NCBI GenBank assembly: GCA_014238335.1
Contig: JABABI010000018.1
Location: 1-64,000, forward strand
From: Fuerstiella sp.
GTDB taxonomy: Bacteria > Planctomycetota > Planctomycetia > Planctomycetales > Planctomycetaceae
Direction: 5' to 3'
DNA: 64,000 nt
A program made the position numbers and the translations under genes. The notes under the pieces were generated by a model. The model was not told the origin of the DNA. It searched no databases and was given only the letters and a program-made list of their open reading frames with translations. Positions 55,617 to 64,000 of the stretch are shown piece by piece (position 1 is the first letter of the stretch; each line of letters starts with the position of its first letter).

Positions 55617-57317
55617 TCAATACCCCGCCGCCATCCCGTCTTTCCGTGATTCTGACGCACCGAAGTAAACATCACGTGCAGCGTCGTAGCGAATGCCCTG
55701 ATACCCGCCGAAACTTCCTTGTGCAGACTTCAGGATGTGTCCCCGCTCCTTCAGACCCGCACGCACCTTCTTGCCGATGCCACTTTCCAGCGCCACCGCG
55801 CCGCCATCGGTCATGTGTTCTCCGGTCGGCTGGGATGAACCCTGGTGAACGATGCGAGGGGCGTCGCCGGCTTCCTGAGTGTTCATGCCGAAGTCGATCA
55901 TGTTGACGATGATCTGAACGTGCCCCTGCGGTTGAGTGGCCCCGCCCATGACTCCAAAACACAACCATGGCTGGCCGTCTTTCGTAACGAACGCCGGGAT
56001 TATCGTGTGAAACGGGCGTTTTTTCGGAGCATATGTGTTGAAACGACCTGCGGTCAGATCGAACAACTGACCACGATCCTGCAGACAAAAACCCAGACCG
56101 TCGGGACACATACCGCTGCCGAAACCGCGATAGTTGCTCTGAATCAGCGACACCATATTGTGATCTTTGTCAGCAACCGTCAGGTAAATCGTATCGCCCT
56201 CTTCCAGCGTGTGGGGCAGGCTGATCGGGTATTCGTCGGCAGCTTTATTCCTGTCGATCAGTTTTCGCCGTTCGGCTGCGTATTCCTTTGAAATCAGTTT
56301 ACTGACGGGAACATCGGCGAAATCCATATCGGCGTAGAGTCGGGCTCGATCCTCAAATGCCAGTTTCTTGGCTTCCGTGAACCAGTGCAGATAGTCGACG
56401 CTGCCAAAACCTGCGGTCTTCAGATCAAAGCCTTCCAGCACATTCAGCATTTGCAACGCCGCGATACCCTGTCCATTCGGGGGCAGTTCCCAGACATCGT
56501 AGCCACGATAATTCGTCGACACGGGATCAACCCATTCCGACGTATGAGTGGCCAGATCGTCGTAATTCAGAAAGCCGCCGTGCCGCTGCATAAAGTCGCC
56601 AATTGTGCGGGCAATGTCGCCTTTGTAGAACTCGTCCCGCCCGCCGTTCGCAATCGTTTGCAGAGTCTTCGCGAGCATAGGATTGCGGAAGATGTCACCG
56701 GTTTCCGGCCCTTTGCCGTCGGGAAAATATGTGTCCAGAAAACCGGGATACTTGCCAAACGTTTCCTTCCCGCCGCGCCAGCCCACCCCGATGATTTCTG
56801 ACACCGGGAACCCTTCGGTCGCGTACTCAATGGCCGGGGCCAGCACGTCTTTCATCGGTAGTCGGCCAAATTTTGCGTGCAATTTGAACCAGCCATCCAC
56901 GCATCCGGGAACCGTAACCGGCAGTGGACCGAACGCTGGAATATATTCCAGCTTGCGTTTGCGAAATTGTTCCAGCGTCAGCCCCGCCGGAGACCGTCCG
57001 CTGGCATTCAGTCCATGCAGCTTCTGAGTCTTCGCGTCCCAGACAATGGCAAACAGATCCCCGCCAATTCCGTTGCTGATTGGCTCCATCAGTCCGATCG
57101 CCGCGTTGGCGGCTATGGCTGCGTCCACGGCCGAACCACCCTGTTTCAGAATGTCGATGGCCACCTGAGTCGCCAATGGCTGACTGGTGGCTGCGACGCC
57201 GTGTCGGGCAACAACTTCGGAACGAGTCGCAAAGTTGCGCCCGCGAGGGCGATCGCCGCCATCACAAGTGATCGTCATAAATAGCCCCGCGACGAAAAAA
57301 AGAATGACGTGGCGCAT
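55617..57317 (-). CDS. ggt: Gamma-glutamyltransferase
   Basis: The 566-residue secreted enzyme has a hydrophobic N-terminus (FFVAGLFMTITC). It belongs to the Ntn-hydrolase family that cleaves gamma-glutamyl bonds such as in glutathione. Family motifs include VAIDILKQGGSAVDAAIAAN and NGIGGDLFAIV near the N-terminus. The autocleavage site fits Thr in EEGDTIYLTVADKDHN, the start of the small subunit. The C-terminal half has GSGMCPDGLGF and GVMGGATQPQGHVQI. The small-subunit start reads GDTIYL rather than the common TTH, so activity is likely but not certain. Confidence 0.9.
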   Translation of the reverse strand: MRHVILFFVAGLFMTITCDGGDRPRGRNFATRSEVVARHGVAATSQPLATQVAIDILKQGGSAVDAAIAANAAIGLMEPISNGIGGDLFAIVWDAKTQKLHGLNASGRSPAGLTLEQFRKRKLEYIPAFGPLPVTVPGCVDGWFKLHAKFGRLPMKDVLAPAIEYATEGFPVSEIIGVGWRGGKETFGKYPGFLDTYFPDGKGPETGDIFRNPMLAKTLQTIANGGRDEFYKGDIARTIGDFMQRHGGFLNYDDLATHTSEWVDPVSTNYRGYDVWELPPNGQGIAALQMLNVLEGFDLKTAGFGSVDYLHWFTEAKKLAFEDRARLYADMDFADVPVSKLISKEYAAERRKLIDRNKAADEYPISLPHTLEEGDTIYLTVADKDHNMVSLIQSNYRGFGSGMCPDGLGFCLQDRGQLFDLTAGRFNTYAPKKRPFHTIIPAFVTKDGQPWLCFGVMGGATQPQGHVQIIVNMIDFGMNTQEAGDAPRIVHQGSSQPTGEHMTDGGAVALESGIGKKVRAGLKERGHILKSAQGSFGGYQGIRYDAARDVYFGASESRKDGMAAGY

Positions 57318-57348
57318 GACCAGCTTTCAAAGAACAACGAATGAATTC

Positions 57349-58362
57349 CTAACGAGCAATTGCGGCAGCGATCTTACTCTTTGCTTCAGTCCGAGCTTTC
57401 GCAATCACGGCGGCAACTTTGACCGGAACGAATCCCTGTCGCTTACTTTCGTCCGCGGCTTCCATGAAGGCATAGATATCAGTCGTTTCCTCAGCTGACA
57501 CGGGCGGCTCACCGGTTTTGAAAAACTTTACAATTTCGACCAGTAGAGGCGCGTAACCATCGTAGCCGCCGACCGGACTGGAACCCTTTGTTCCGAAGGC
57601 CATGCCACCATAACCACGTGCTCCGGCACGAATACCTCGAAATGTCCCGATGCGACCGTCGTCCCAGGTCCCCGTCACCTGGTCATAGTCTGTCGTCCGA
57701 GTTCTGACGACCGTGGTAACGCCTGGCCCCATCGCCGTAAACAGCGTTTCACAACCGTGAATGCCGTACCAGAACAGGTCCGGATGAGTTTTCTCAAGCG
57801 AACACGGCGAATAGGTATCGCAGCCGGTAACATCGCCGAGCGAGCCGTTTCGGATCGCCTGAACCCCCTTCGAAAATCTCAAGGACGACGACGAAAACAG
57901 CGGTGTCTTATAGTGCTTCGCCAACTCAAAAATCGTGACGCAGTCCGCCAGTGACCCGGCGATTGGTTTGTCGATAAAACACGGCTTACCAGCCTTCAGC
58001 ACAGGAATGACCTGTTCCAAATGAGGCCGACCGTCGTTTGTTTCCAACAGAACGGCGTCGACCTGCTTCACCATTTTCTCAAGATCATCGACGACCTCGA
58101 CGCCCAGTTTCTGTATCTCCACGGTGTACTGCGGAACACGAGACACACTGCTTTCAATATCCGGCGACCCCTTCGGATACACCATCACGAGTCTAGCGCC
58201 AGCAACATGTTTCGGATCGTCAACGTTGTTCAGCAACTTCGCAAACGCGATGCAGTGAGACGTGTCGAGCCCGATCATGCCCACGCGCATCGGCGCGGGA
58301 GAATCCTGGGCCTGAACGGAGGTGAACAAAAAGAGCAGAGCAATAAGAGAGAGACGTTTCAT
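57349..58362 (-). CDS. Secreted Gfo/Idh/MocA-family oxidoreductase
   Basis: The start at 58362 (MKRLSLIALLFLFTSVQAQ) gives a clean signal peptide, with GAGG 7 bases upstream, and 337 residues; the frame is open to 58545 without support. An N-terminal Rossmann-like fold (MRVGMIGLDTSHC) and the motif DAVLLETNDGRPHLEQVIPVL with GKPCFIDKPIAG fit the NAD(P)-binding family. An exported Gfo/Idh/MocA protein is common in planctomycetes. The substrate is unknown. It is 31 bp upstream of the gamma-glutamyltransferase gene. Confidence 0.85.
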   Translation of the reverse strand: MKRLSLIALLFLFTSVQAQDSPAPMRVGMIGLDTSHCIAFAKLLNNVDDPKHVAGARLVMVYPKGSPDIESSVSRVPQYTVEIQKLGVEVVDDLEKMVKQVDAVLLETNDGRPHLEQVIPVLKAGKPCFIDKPIAGSLADCVTIFELAKHYKTPLFSSSSLRFSKGVQAIRNGSLGDVTGCDTYSPCSLEKTHPDLFWYGIHGCETLFTAMGPGVTTVVRTRTTDYDQVTGTWDDGRIGTFRGIRAGARGYGGMAFGTKGSSPVGGYDGYAPLLVEIVKFFKTGEPPVSAEETTDIYAFMEAADESKRQGFVPVKVAAVIAKARTEAKSKIAAAIAR

Positions 58363-58553
58363 TTCTGGCCTCGATTGGTGGAGGGAGGGCATGCTGCCTC
58401 GCAGGCGGGTCTTCGAACTCGCGGTGAACCGACATCCTGGCCCGCATTTACTCGAATTCCAATCGTGCCAACGGTGATTTTGCGAGGGAACCCGAGAATA
58501 CGTCGCAAGTGACCAGCCATTCAAAGTCCTTGTCTTCCTGGGCAACCGGGACT

Positions 58554-59279
58554 CTATTCGACACTCGCCGCGTGCAACCTGCGAAGTGCGACCGCATCAC
58601 GCCGCCAGAGCCACACGAACAGTGGAATGAACGTAATAGTTGACCACTGATACGCCGTCAGACCACCGACGATCTGCGTTTCAGGGCGGATGAATTCCGT
58701 CAGAAATCGATAACAGAAATAGGCAATAAAATACAACTTAATGAGCTGTCCCGGCAGCATTCGGCGCTGAATCATCCATGCCGCCACCGCGGCTGCCACC
58801 AGATGAAACACGGATTCGTAAAGCTGAGTCGGATGGCGGGCAAGGTGATCAATCGATGGGAAGGTGACTGCCCAGGGAAGATCTGTCGGCGTTCCGTAGC
58901 AGCAGCCTCCACAAAAACAGGCCAGACGACCGATCGCGATGGATACGGCCACGGGAACGACAAACGTGTCTCCGGTTTTCATCTTCAGCCCGATACTGCG
59001 TTTGGCCAGTTCGACTCCGAAGTATCCACCTACCATCCCAAACAGAATCGTCTTGCCGCTGATCAGAAGACCCTCAGCGTCCGTGAAACCCGGCAGCCCG
59101 GGAATTAGAAAGGGAAGCTTGGCCGTCAGAATTGCCCCACTGAACGCCGACAGACCAATCCACACTCGATTGAACGTGCCAATCGGCAGAGTTGTCTTGT
59201 AACGACGATTCAGAAACGCGCCAGTGGCAACCGCCAAAATCATGATTAACGGGTAAAGTTCCGGCAGCGTTCCACCCAT
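58554..59279 (-). CDS. Lgt-like membrane enzyme (prolipoprotein diacylglyceryl transferase family)
   Basis: The 241-residue protein has about seven membrane segments. The Lgt-like signature is present: GRLACFCGGCCYG and HPTQLYES, which match GRxGNFxNxE/Q and the HPTQLYE motif. The first differs from true Lgt: the usual GRxGNF glycine and asparagine are replaced, and four Cys lie in or near GRLACFCGGCCYG. Lgt moves diacylglycerol to lipoprotein cysteines. This copy may act on another lipid or protein substrate. It overlaps the radical SAM gene by one base (TGATG), so the two act together or are at least co-regulated. Confidence 0.75.
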   Translation of the reverse strand: MGGTLPELYPLIMILAVATGAFLNRRYKTTLPIGTFNRVWIGLSAFSGAILTAKLPFLIPGLPGFTDAEGLLISGKTILFGMVGGYFGVELAKRSIGLKMKTGDTFVVPVAVSIAIGRLACFCGGCCYGTPTDLPWAVTFPSIDHLARHPTQLYESVFHLVAAAVAAWMIQRRMLPGQLIKLYFIAYFCYRFLTEFIRPETQIVGGLTAYQWSTITFIPLFVWLWRRDAVALRRLHAASVE

Positions 59280-60739
59280 CAGCTGGTCACCAGATCAGGC
59301 GTATTCAACGGCGGCAGCGGGACATGCCCCTCGCGATACAAAACGTTGTAGGCGGAAAACGGAATCACATGCCCGGACGGCAGCAGGAAATGCACACACG
59401 ACTTCATCAGCTGACGAACATCAAAGTTCCATGCGTCCATGAACGATGTTGTTGTAATGCGAAACATGTCGCTGGGGTTCAACTGCTGCGTCATCGCTTT
59501 CACGAAGAATTGCTGAGCAACACCAAGGTCGTTCTCTGAAAGACAATCCGCAGAAAATCCATGCGTGTCCTGGCTGGGACTTTCATCCGTGGTGCAGCCG
59601 CCAGCACCGCAGGGTTGTCGCGAAAGATACTCGGCAATCAATTCCTGAGCTCGCTGACGATTAAACGTAATCCTGCCGGACAGCAGGTCGAGGTGATTTT
59701 CCAGGTCGACAAACCGCGCCAGCGGAAGAATTCCGTTGTCTCCGCGGACGGCGTACGCCAACGTATGACCGTTCGGATGGGCGCACGGTAAAGGAGAAAA
59801 ATCGGTTTCCTGCCAGACACCGTCAGTCTGCTCAACGACACCGCGAATCACATCCGGAAAGGTGATTCGCTGTTCCAGATGCTCCGGAAGAACAAAACGC
59901 CCGGAGTAGGTCGCGGGCTGAAAACTGACGCCCGTGACCCATGGTCGCTGCGTGCCGAAGTCGACGATGCGACCCAGTTCAGAGTCATTCACGCCAGGCT
60001 GAACGGTGCACACCAGAATCGTATTCAGACCCGCCTCACCCAGTTTTTCCACAGCGTGCAACTTCGTTTCCAGCAACGATTCGCCGCGCAGAACCTGGTA
60101 GCCGTTGTCAGTGAAGCCGTCAAACTGCAGATAGATTTCGGTACGATGTTTGAGCGACGCGACCCGTTCCAGAAACGCCGTGTCTCGGGCCAGCCGCACG
60201 CCGTTGGTGTTGATCATCACAATATCGATGGGCTGATCGCACGCGTACTGATGAATTTCATGGAATTGGGGATGCACGGTCGGTTCGCCGCCGGACAGCT
60301 GCAGAATTTCCGGCTGGCCTTCGATTTCCACCAGTCTGTCAATGGCGGATTTACATTCATCAAACGTCAGATGCTTTCCCCCCGGTCCGCTGACCGCAAA
60401 ACACATGGGGCATTCCAGATTGCAGTTCGACGTGATTTCCAGCAGGCCGATGCAGGTATGCTGTTCGTGTTCTGAGCACAGACCACAATCGTAAGGACAG
60501 CCCTGGTGTGGTTCCGTTCCGAAGCTCACGGGAACCTTGCCGGGCAGGCTGTACGCGTTTCGGTCAAACCACGCGACATCACTGCACACGAAATCTTCCC
60601 GCAGTCCGTGAGTCGCACACGTTTTACGAAAATAGACACGTTCGTTGCGTGATATGATCTTGGCCGGAACGAGAGACAGACAGTCAGGACACAAACTTTG
60701 TGTCGTTCCGAGGAAAGTGTAGTCACGATATGTTGTCAT
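59279..60739 (-). CDS. Radical SAM protein of the COG1964/Tes-like family
   Basis: The 486-residue protein has an N-terminal zinc-like motif (Cys17-Pro-x-Cys20, Cys41) and a further CPYDCGLC (Cys81, 85, 88). The radical SAM cluster is Cys106-x3-Cys110-x2-Cys113 in TSNCNLECPMCFA. The SAM-binding LQLSGGEPTVHP follows at about 154-165. The C-terminus ends GHVIPFSAYNVLYREGH. The pattern CP..CG.C..H..HTC before CNLxCPxCFA is the arrangement I know from archaeal tetraether lipid synthase (Tes) relatives, where the enzyme forms carbon-carbon bonds between lipid tails. Bacterial relatives have unproven roles. A lipid role fits the Lgt-like partner but is inference. Confidence 0.8.
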   Translation of the reverse strand: MTTYRDYTFLGTTQSLCPDCLSLVPAKIISRNERVYFRKTCATHGLREDFVCSDVAWFDRNAYSLPGKVPVSFGTEPHQGCPYDCGLCSEHEQHTCIGLLEITSNCNLECPMCFAVSGPGGKHLTFDECKSAIDRLVEIEGQPEILQLSGGEPTVHPQFHEIHQYACDQPIDIVMINTNGVRLARDTAFLERVASLKHRTEIYLQFDGFTDNGYQVLRGESLLETKLHAVEKLGEAGLNTILVCTVQPGVNDSELGRIVDFGTQRPWVTGVSFQPATYSGRFVLPEHLEQRITFPDVIRGVVEQTDGVWQETDFSPLPCAHPNGHTLAYAVRGDNGILPLARFVDLENHLDLLSGRITFNRQRAQELIAEYLSRQPCGAGGCTTDESPSQDTHGFSADCLSENDLGVAQQFFVKAMTQQLNPSDMFRITTTSFMDAWNFDVRQLMKSCVHFLLPSGHVIPFSAYNVLYREGHVPLPPLNTPDLVTS

Positions 60740-61059
60740 GGCTGTGATTTTTTCTCAGATGAGTGCCGACGATACAACCCCCTGCGAATCCCCAGTCGGT
60801 AAGCAGCCAATCCGATCAGGATAGCCAGCACGGCACCACCGCCCCAGGGGAAAAAATGCATCTGCTTGTCTACCCCCGCACCGCGAAGGCCCAGACTGAT
60901 TCCTATACATGTACCAAAGAAGGTACAGACCCCAGCAATGATGGACACGACGACGATGCCGAACATCGCCAGCGGCCCTGGCTTCCGGTACGTTTCCTGC
61001 CCCGACACCTCCAGGTTTCGGGGGCTTTCGAAGGGATTGTCTGACTGATCTTTCGTCAT
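60736..61059 (-). CDS. Small NPxxxP membrane protein A
   Basis: The start at 61059 (MTKDQSDNPFESPRN) follows GGAGAAGG and gives 107 residues; the frame is open to 61245 but that part lacks support. A short N-terminal tail with NPFESP precedes PGPLAMFGIVVVSIIAGV and a second membrane segment (GGGAVLAILIGLAAYRL). It shares PGPLA, an SI-AG stretch and a FF-TC motif with the protein encoded at 61362-61919. Its stop overlaps the radical SAM start (ATGA), so it is in the same operon. Function unknown. Confidence 0.7.
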   Translation of the reverse strand: MTKDQSDNPFESPRNLEVSGQETYRKPGPLAMFGIVVVSIIAGVCTFFGTCIGISLGLRGAGVDKQMHFFPWGGGAVLAILIGLAAYRLGIRRGLYRRHSSEKKSQP

Positions 61060-61361
61060 TTGCCTTCTCCACTTTGACGTCTCGAAGACGGTCGCGGCAG
61101 TAACTTCACGTGAGTCAAATGAAATAACAACACAGCAGCAGGTATTGGCAAAGCAATCCCCAGAAACCTCGCGATACCGACAATGGCAACGTGAAGCCGA
61201 AAACCGACAGCCATCAATCCAGCGCTGGTGCAAAACCACACACAAACGCCGACAACCGTTGAGACAACTTAAACCAGAAATCTTGCCAGCAGACCCGACT
61301 TTTGAGAAACAACCGAAGGCTCGTCGTGGGACGAAGGTGCAGTATACGGGCCCCTTGTTCT
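61060..61361. other. 302-bp gap between the two NPxxxP genes
   Basis: The sequence between the two related membrane protein genes is open in the frame upstream of the 61059 start but shows no signal peptide, motif or ribosome binding site. No terminator was recognised. Confidence 0.35.
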
Positions 61362-61919
61362 TTAGCGACCATACGTCTCATCCCCGATGGAAGCAGAGGT
61401 GTCCTGCGGCACATCGGTCGTGCCATCGGGCCGCACGGACGCGTCGTCCGGAGCACGTTTAAGTTGCGGCAGCTTCCAGATGACAACTGTGCCAGCAACA
61501 ATCGCGGCGCACGCAGCCCCCAGAATTCCCCAGAATTCATTCGCGACCAGAACGCAACAGAAAAAGACGGCAGCGACAACGCAGGCGGACAGAAAAAGAA
61601 CAGGCCACGACGCGTTTCTGACGGGTGCAGCCTGCGAGGACGATGACATCCTTCCTATAATTGACAGTGCGAATTTTGCCGTGAACATATAGGCCAGCAG
61701 CATGCACAGACCACAGAGAAATATGCCGACGCCGCCCCGCCCGGGCCCCACGACATCGGCCATGCAGGTGCAGAAAAAAGCTGCACCTGCGGCCACGATC
61801 GACGCCATCACGACAAACAGGATTGCCAATGGCCCTGGCGCCCGCGTGCCAGCGACGGACTTGGCCGCTTCCATGTTTGACGGGCGACTGTAGGGGTTGA
61901 ATTCGTCATCAGCCGACAT
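61362..61919 (-). CDS. Small NPxxxP membrane protein B
   Basis: The start at 61919 (MSADDEFNPYSRPSN) gives 185 residues; the frame continues to 61973 without support. An N-terminal NPYSRP motif precedes four hydrophobic segments (for example PLAILFVVMASIVAAGAAFF and PVLFLSACVVAAVFFCCVLV) and a hydrophilic tail. It appears to be a duplicated and extended relative of the smaller protein encoded at 60736-61059. No enzymatic motif is seen. The NPxxxP tail is a feature I associate with small planctomycete membrane proteins. Confidence 0.65.
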   Translation of the reverse strand: MSADDEFNPYSRPSNMEAAKSVAGTRAPGPLAILFVVMASIVAAGAAFFCTCMADVVGPGRGGVGIFLCGLCMLLAYMFTAKFALSIIGRMSSSSQAAPVRNASWPVLFLSACVVAAVFFCCVLVANEFWGILGAACAAIVAGTVVIWKLPQLKRAPDDASVRPDGTTDVPQDTSASIGDETYGR

Positions 61920-62034
61920 TGCGTTGCCTGTTGTTAGTGAACCGGCATTGGCTGCCCGGGTATACGTGCTCAAGCACCGGTCACTTTGAAGAGACCGGAC
62001 CTTTTCGATTCTCGTTCATCCTCGTCTGACACAA

Positions 62035-63444
62035 CTATTCGGGCAGTTCCTCGCCACGTGTTTCCTTCGCCAACAGCGTCACCACAATTCCCAACGCATA
62101 CAACGGGGCAAAATAAAGAGCAGTCTGCTCAGACTTCCAACCCATGGTGGCCGCCAGCATGATCGCGGCCGCAGTGCCGAAACGCCCGGAATTGAAGCAG
62201 AACCCGGTGCCGGTGCCGCGCAGACGCGTGGGAAAAAGTTCCGGGAAATACACGGCATAACCGGCGTGCATGCCGAGCGTCAGAAAACCAAAGACCGGCA
62301 ACGCAACCCACAAAACAGCAGCCGGCGCGCCCTGAGGGATTAGCACGAGAAACATCAGCAGCGCCATCACGAAACCACCCGCGTGATAGAAGACAAAGGC
62401 GCCTTTACGTCCAAGCATGTTGGAGATCCAGCCGAACAGCACAAGCCCCAGTCCGCCACCAACCGTATTCAGGCACATGCTGATCATCTCGGCCTGCTTG
62501 ATTTTTGACGAATGAGCATCAAAGGCGATCTTCTTTGCGGCTTTGTCTGCATCGGCAGCAATGCCTTCCACGGCCAGGGCGTCATTCTGTGCAGACCTCA
62601 GCAACGCGTTTTTTCCGTAAATGTGACTGCCCCAGAACGTCACCAGCCCAATGGTCGCCAGCGCAACACCGACAAAGGTGTTGCGAATATTCTGTGAATT
62701 AAACAGGTCCGGAATGGAACCAGTCACCTGCGACGCATCCTGTTTTTCACGTTCCTTGGCCTGACGCCATTGTTCCGGCTCTTTCATTTTCCACCGAATC
62801 ACCACCACCAGCAAGGCGGGAACAATTCCAATTAAAAAGCCCAGACGCCATGTGTCATCGCCCCACGGTTTCTGGCTGATGATGAAATAGCCTACGGCAA
62901 CGGCCATCAGCGTGCCAAACACACTAGACGCATGAAAGATGGAACTCATCACGGGCCGAGAACGTTTCGGCATGACTTCCGCGACCATCGCACTGGCCAC
63001 GGCCCATTCTCCGCCGACTCCCATCGCCACCAGGAATCTCAAGAGCACCATTTGCCAGGGAGCATCCGCAAACGCCGTGATGCAGGTGAAGACGGAATAG
63101 AAAAGGATGGTATAGACCATCGTCTTCGAGCGACCGATCTTGTCACTCAGCATGCCGAACAGAATGCCCCCAAATGCTCCGCCCAGCAGAAACGATGCCA
63201 GAGCATAATTGTTCCACGTTGCCACAAGGGGATCATCGGCCGACGCAACGCCCAGCAGCTGCGGCATGGCGTCGCGCATGCTGGCGACGAACACCTGTCC
63301 TTCGAATATGTCAAAGACCCAGCCCAGCGAAGCCACCACCAGCACCAGCCACTGATAGCTGCTGATGCCCTGGTTCCATTTAAGTTCCTGGTCCCCGGCA
63401 TCGGGATTGACATAAAGGTCGTTATTTGCAGAATCGCTGCTCAT
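62035..63444 (-). CDS. MFS transporter (metabolite:H+ symporter type)
   Basis: The 469-residue protein has about 12 membrane segments. Conserved MFS motifs include GGIFGMLSDKIGRSKT-like loop GILFGMLSDKIGRSKTM after segment 2, and VAMGVGGEWAVASAMVAEVMP in segment 4, plus YFPELFPTRLRGTGTGF in the second half, all typical of the sugar and aromatic-acid/proton symporter branch. A hydrophilic loop of about 60 residues lies between segments 6 and 8. The substrate is unknown. The Gfo/Idh/MocA gene next to it suggests a carbohydrate, weakly. Confidence 0.85.
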   Translation of the reverse strand: MSSDSANNDLYVNPDAGDQELKWNQGISSYQWLVLVVASLGWVFDIFEGQVFVASMRDAMPQLLGVASADDPLVATWNNYALASFLLGGAFGGILFGMLSDKIGRSKTMVYTILFYSVFTCITAFADAPWQMVLLRFLVAMGVGGEWAVASAMVAEVMPKRSRPVMSSIFHASSVFGTLMAVAVGYFIISQKPWGDDTWRLGFLIGIVPALLVVVIRWKMKEPEQWRQAKEREKQDASQVTGSIPDLFNSQNIRNTFVGVALATIGLVTFWGSHIYGKNALLRSAQNDALAVEGIAADADKAAKKIAFDAHSSKIKQAEMISMCLNTVGGGLGLVLFGWISNMLGRKGAFVFYHAGGFVMALLMFLVLIPQGAPAAVLWVALPVFGFLTLGMHAGYAVYFPELFPTRLRGTGTGFCFNSGRFGTAAAIMLAATMGWKSEQTALYFAPLYALGIVVTLLAKETRGEELPE

Positions 63445-63559
63445 ATAGAAAAGTCTCAGCGTATTGAGTCGGACGATGTTCCTGGTCAGCAGAGATTCTA
63501 GGTTGGGCGGTTACGGATTAGGAGCGTGCAGCAGAATTTGGTGGTGTCCGCAGAGTGCG

Positions 63560-64000
63560 TTATCCATTCCGACCGATCATCTCGGCGATTGTGACCACTT
63601 CGCCACGACGAATGGATGCCTGAGCGGCCAGACATACGGCGACGTTCAGCCGGGCCGATTTTCCATCATTAAGCGGCGGTGTTCCCGTGCGGCAGCACTT
63701 CAGAAAATGAGCCAGCTCGGCTTTGATGCCTCGATCGACCCGTCCTGACGCATCTTTGAACCCCGCTTCGTCGTCCGGATCCGGGACCTGTTCTGCAACA
63801 TGTTCGGCCGGGTCGAAGCGATGGTATTCCAGGTGAATCGCCTGATTCTTTGTATCAATACGGCCACCGCTGCCAACGATGCCAATTTCGCAATCACCAC
63901 CGGTCGGTGCGAACAGGCAGATCTCCAGAACCGCGCGGCGACCGCCTTCGTATTCCACCAGCACCTGAGCATTATCCAGCAGTTCGCGATCTATCAGCAC
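63560..64000 (-). CDS. Gfo/Idh/MocA-family protein, C-terminal part (cut by window edge)
   Basis: The last 146 codons of a gene whose start lies beyond the window end. The visible part matches the C-terminal domain of the family: VLVEYEGGRRAVLEICLFAP, the GSGGRID turn and the end RLNVAVCLAAQASIRRGEVV. It is unrelated by position to the secreted family member at 57349-58362. No function can be assigned beyond the family. Confidence 0.75.
   Translation of the reverse strand: MLIDRELLDNAQVLVEYEGGRRAVLEICLFAPTGGDCEIGIVGSGGRIDTKNQAIHLEYHRFDPAEHVAEQVPDPDDEAGFKDASGRVDRGIKAELAHFLKCCRTGTPPLNDGKSARLNVAVCLAAQASIRRGEVVTIAEMIGRNG

Overview
The window looks like a chromosomal segment of a planctomycete. 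The evidence is indirect but consistent: a secreted-protein repertoire typical of that phylum (NPCBM domain, paired trypsin/PDZ proteases, BatA/VWA membrane proteins, Gfo/Idh/MocA proteins with signal peptides, a sulfatase-like protein, SGNH hydrolase), small membrane proteins starting with an NPxxxP motif, many genes with weak ribosome binding sites, and housekeeping proteins that are bacterial but divergent. Almost every gene lies on the minus strand, so the biological order runs from high to low coordinates. No transposase, integrase, CRISPR array or rRNA gene was seen.

Region 1 (1-19459) is an almost uninterrupted translation/transcription super-cluster: tRNA-Thr(TGT), tRNA-Tyr, tRNA-Gly, tRNA-Thr(GGT), tuf, rpmG, tRNA-Trp, secE, nusG, rplK, rplA, rplJ, rplL, rpoB, rpoC, rpsL, rpsG, fusA, rpsJ, rplC, rplD and the start of rplW. 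It joins the classic tufB, beta, str and S10 operons. Candidate promoters lie before the tRNAs, before rpoB and before rpsL. An intrinsic terminator with a U9 tract lies directly before fusA.

Region 2 (19720-24047) holds a sigma-70-type factor with three extra helix-turn-helix segments in its N-terminal half, a small membrane protein, and a secreted TlpA/thioredoxin-fold protein. The reading frame of the last is interrupted by one in-frame TGA exactly at the redox active site, with a potential hairpin just downstream. It is the best candidate here for a hidden selenoprotein.

Region 3 (24048-32578) is a nitrate assimilation operon: nitrate/nitrite transporter, NirB-NirD fusion nitrite reductase, a DmsB-DmsC-like four-cluster Fe-S/membrane-anchor fusion, and a NasA-type molybdopterin nitrate reductase. 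The anchor gene contains a 38-bp perfect palindrome inside its coding sequence.

Region 4 (33035-35839) has a GlsB-like membrane protein, an SGNH hydrolase and ispG of the MEP isoprenoid pathway.

Region 5 (36249-52697) is a ten-gene envelope operon: MoxR ATPase, DUF58 protein, BatA-type VWA protein, a second large VWA protein, a DUF4175-like membrane protein, a coiled-coil secreted protein, a TPR-like secreted protein, an NPCBM protein and two HtrA-like proteases, with several ATGA overlaps.

Region 6 (52960-64000) holds a degenerate sulfatase-like protein, a helical secreted protein, gamma-glutamyltransferase, a secreted Gfo/Idh/MocA protein, a pair made of an Lgt-like membrane enzyme and a Tes/COG1964-type radical SAM protein overlapping by one base, two related NPxxxP membrane proteins, an MFS transporter and a truncated Gfo/Idh/MocA gene. 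All functions are read from sequence motifs without database searches.
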